NCBI RefSeq assembly: GCF_004919045.1
Contig: NZ_SWDW01000002.1
Coordinates: 248,001-312,000 of the forward strand
Direction: 5' to 3'
Source: Sinomonas albida
GTDB taxonomy: Bacteria; Actinomycetota; Actinomycetes; Actinomycetales; Micrococcaceae
Length of the DNA stretch: 64,000 nt
The position numbers and the translations under genes are program-made. Every line of letters begins with the position of its first letter. The first letter of the stretch is position 1. Shown one piece after another: positions 62,986 to 64,000 of this stretch. Under the pieces are notes generated by a model, which saw only the letters and a list, made by a program, of their open reading frames with translations, was not told where the DNA came from and made no database searches.

Positions 62986-64000
62986 CTAGTCCTCGGCGCC
63001 TGAGGCCTGCGCGAGCGTCGCGGCGAGCTCGCCGGCGATGTCCGAGCCCTCAAGCCGGCCCGCCCATTCCGCGGGGACTGCCTCGGCACCCCACAGCGCG
63101 CCGAGGAGCGCGCCCGTCATCGCTGCCGCGTCCGCACCGACGGCGCCGGCGCGGACGACGGCGGAACGGTAGGCCGCGGATCTGCCGTCACCGTCGGCTG
63201 TCGTGTCTCCCCGAGACGACTCGGCCGCAAGCGCCGCGCGCAGCGCAGTGCTGAGCGAGCGCGCCGCGGGAGAGACCGGTCCCGCGGAATCGGGCCCTCC
63301 GATCTCGGGTGCCGTGGGATCGGGCTCCAGTGCCCACTTGAGGGCGGCCACGACATCGGCCGCGGGGGTGCGGGCGCCCTCCTGAGCCGAGCGCACTGCC
63401 TCCACGGCGCCCGGAAGCGCACCGCCCTCGGCGAGCCCCCGGACGATGCCCGCGAGTGCCGCCGCCGCCTGGACGGCGCTCGGATGGCCGTGGGTGAGGT
63501 ACGCGCCGTCGAGCGCCATCGCGGTGACCGCGTCCAGCGGGGTTCCCGAGACGAGGCCGAACGCCGCCGAGCGCGCGGCGGCCGCGCCGTCGTCGTACGC
63601 GGGGCCGAGCGGGCGCGCCTGGGTGCCCATCTCCCCGCCCGCGAGCGAGGCGACCCACGAGGGCCGAACCGCGAGCTGGCGGTTGGTTGCCGGCTGGGTG
63701 TCGATCCAGCGCGGAGGGGCCGACGGCGCGGAGGCTGGAAGCGGGACACCCTGGGCCTCGGCCCAGCGCAGGTAGGCGAGCCAGACGCACGCGGCCTGGT
63801 CGGCGTAGACCCCGGCGTTGGCCCATTCGAGGACCTCGACGAGCGCGTCCGCCGTATAGAAGGAGAGCTGGCCGGCCGCCCCGAGGCGGAGCGTGCCGGT
63901 GGCTTTTGAACCGGTGGCTTCTGGGGTGCCATCTGCGTCGGCCGCGAGGACAACGGCCTCGGAGGCGGCGCCGCCCAGCAGGCAGCCATGGATTCTCGAC
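62986..64000 (-). CDS. ADP-ribosylglycohydrolase-like protein (N-terminus beyond window)
   Basis: The frame is open to base 64000, giving at least 338 residues; the start lies outside. The family layout is recognisable: the N-terminal RIHGCLLGGAASEA, then ATGTLRLGAAGQLSFYTADALVEVLEW, ALDGAYLTHGHPSAVQAAAALAGIV and GADAAAMTGALLGALWGAEAVPAEWAGR. The usual Mg2+ acidic residues are altered: the first GD becomes SE, and the DTDT metal motif reads DAAAM with only its first Asp. It may be a pseudoenzyme or have a changed metal site. A long Ala/Pro-rich insert (about residues 109-145 of the visible part) precedes PSWVASLAGGEMG. The GTG or ATG start cannot be located from here. Confidence 0.85.
   Translation of the reverse strand, partial: SRIHGCLLGGAASEAVVLAADADGTPEATGSKATGTLRLGAAGQLSFYTADALVEVLEWANAGVYADQAACVWLAYLRWAEAQGVPLPASAPSAPPRWIDTQPATNRQLAVRPSWVASLAGGEMGTQARPLGPAYDDGAAAARSAAFGLVSGTPLDAVTAMALDGAYLTHGHPSAVQAAAALAGIVRGLAEGGALPGAVEAVRSAQEGARTPAADVVAALKWALEPDPTAPEIGGPDSAGPVSPAARSLSTALRAALAAESSRGDTTADGDGRSAAYRSAVVRAGAVGADAAAMTGALLGALWGAEAVPAEWAGRLEGSDIAGELAATLAQASGAED

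Overview
The window is a contiguous stretch of chromosome from a GC-rich actinobacterium, most like a Micrococcaceae member (Arthrobacter/Sinomonas type). This rests on the gene order argS-lysA-hom-thrC-thrB-rho-prfA-prmC-tsaC-wecA-atpIBEFHAGDC-DUF2550, on NucS instead of MutS/MutL, on actinobacterial families (DUF2630, DUF2017, DUF3039, DUF2550), on many GTG starts and on strongly G/C-biased third codon positions. The genus is an inference. I see no insertion sequence, prophage, CRISPR array or rRNA; one tRNA is present.

Layout. 1-2.4 kb: 3' part missing hrpA (minus). 2.5-4.7 kb: PfpI/DJ-1 protein, a threefold 31-bp repeat, tRNA-Arg(CCG), a voltage-gated-type K+ channel and DUF2630. 4.9-7.8 kb: a minus-strand module of FMN-binding lipoprotein, ApbE flavin transferase and a membrane NqrB/RnfD-like protein fused to a ferredoxin-reductase domain, a candidate flavinylated trans-membrane electron-transfer chain. 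8-9.3 kb: CynX-type MFS. 9.4-16.1 kb: argS and the lysine/threonine genes. 16.4-24.9 kb: rho, prfA, prmC, tsaC, a double glycosyltransferase and an extended WecA/TagO-type transferase. 25-32.9 kb: the complete F1Fo ATP synthase operon, followed by DUF2550. 33.4-37.2 kb: a membrane alpha/beta-hydrolase translationally coupled to a rhomboid-like/DUF2156 aminoacyl-phospholipid synthase-like protein. 37.3-41.1 kb: cold-shock protein, NagA, NucS, a zinc-finger-like protein and a hydrolase. 41.3-51.6 kb: AI-2E-family permease, DUF8094-like membrane protein, thioredoxin/TPR protein, ABC exporter, DUF3039, MFS and a superfamily 2 helicase. 51.7-53.7 kb: nicotinamidase and nicotinate phosphoribosyltransferase (NAD salvage). 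53.7-60.1 kb: clpS, DUF2017, murI, MBL hydrolase, MarR with a divergent DHA2 exporter, rph and rdgB. 60.2-64 kb: DedA/VTT protein, exonuclease-BRCT protein, DUF4395 and an N-terminally cut ADP-ribosylglycohydrolase relative.

How it works together. Most of the window is housekeeping: translation (argS, tRNA, prfA/prmC, tsaC), amino-acid synthesis, transcription termination, energy (ATP synthase), envelope precursors (murI, wecA, glycosyltransferases), and RNA and nucleotide hygiene (rph, rdgB, hrpA). The parts most worth pursuing are the flavinylation module, the lipid hydrolase/aminoacyl-lipid synthase pair, the double glycosyltransferase, the long repeat-rich Rho insertion, and a recurrent promoter layout in which a TANNNT box lies 6-7 nt before the start codon of 19 genes, pointing to widespread leaderless transcription.
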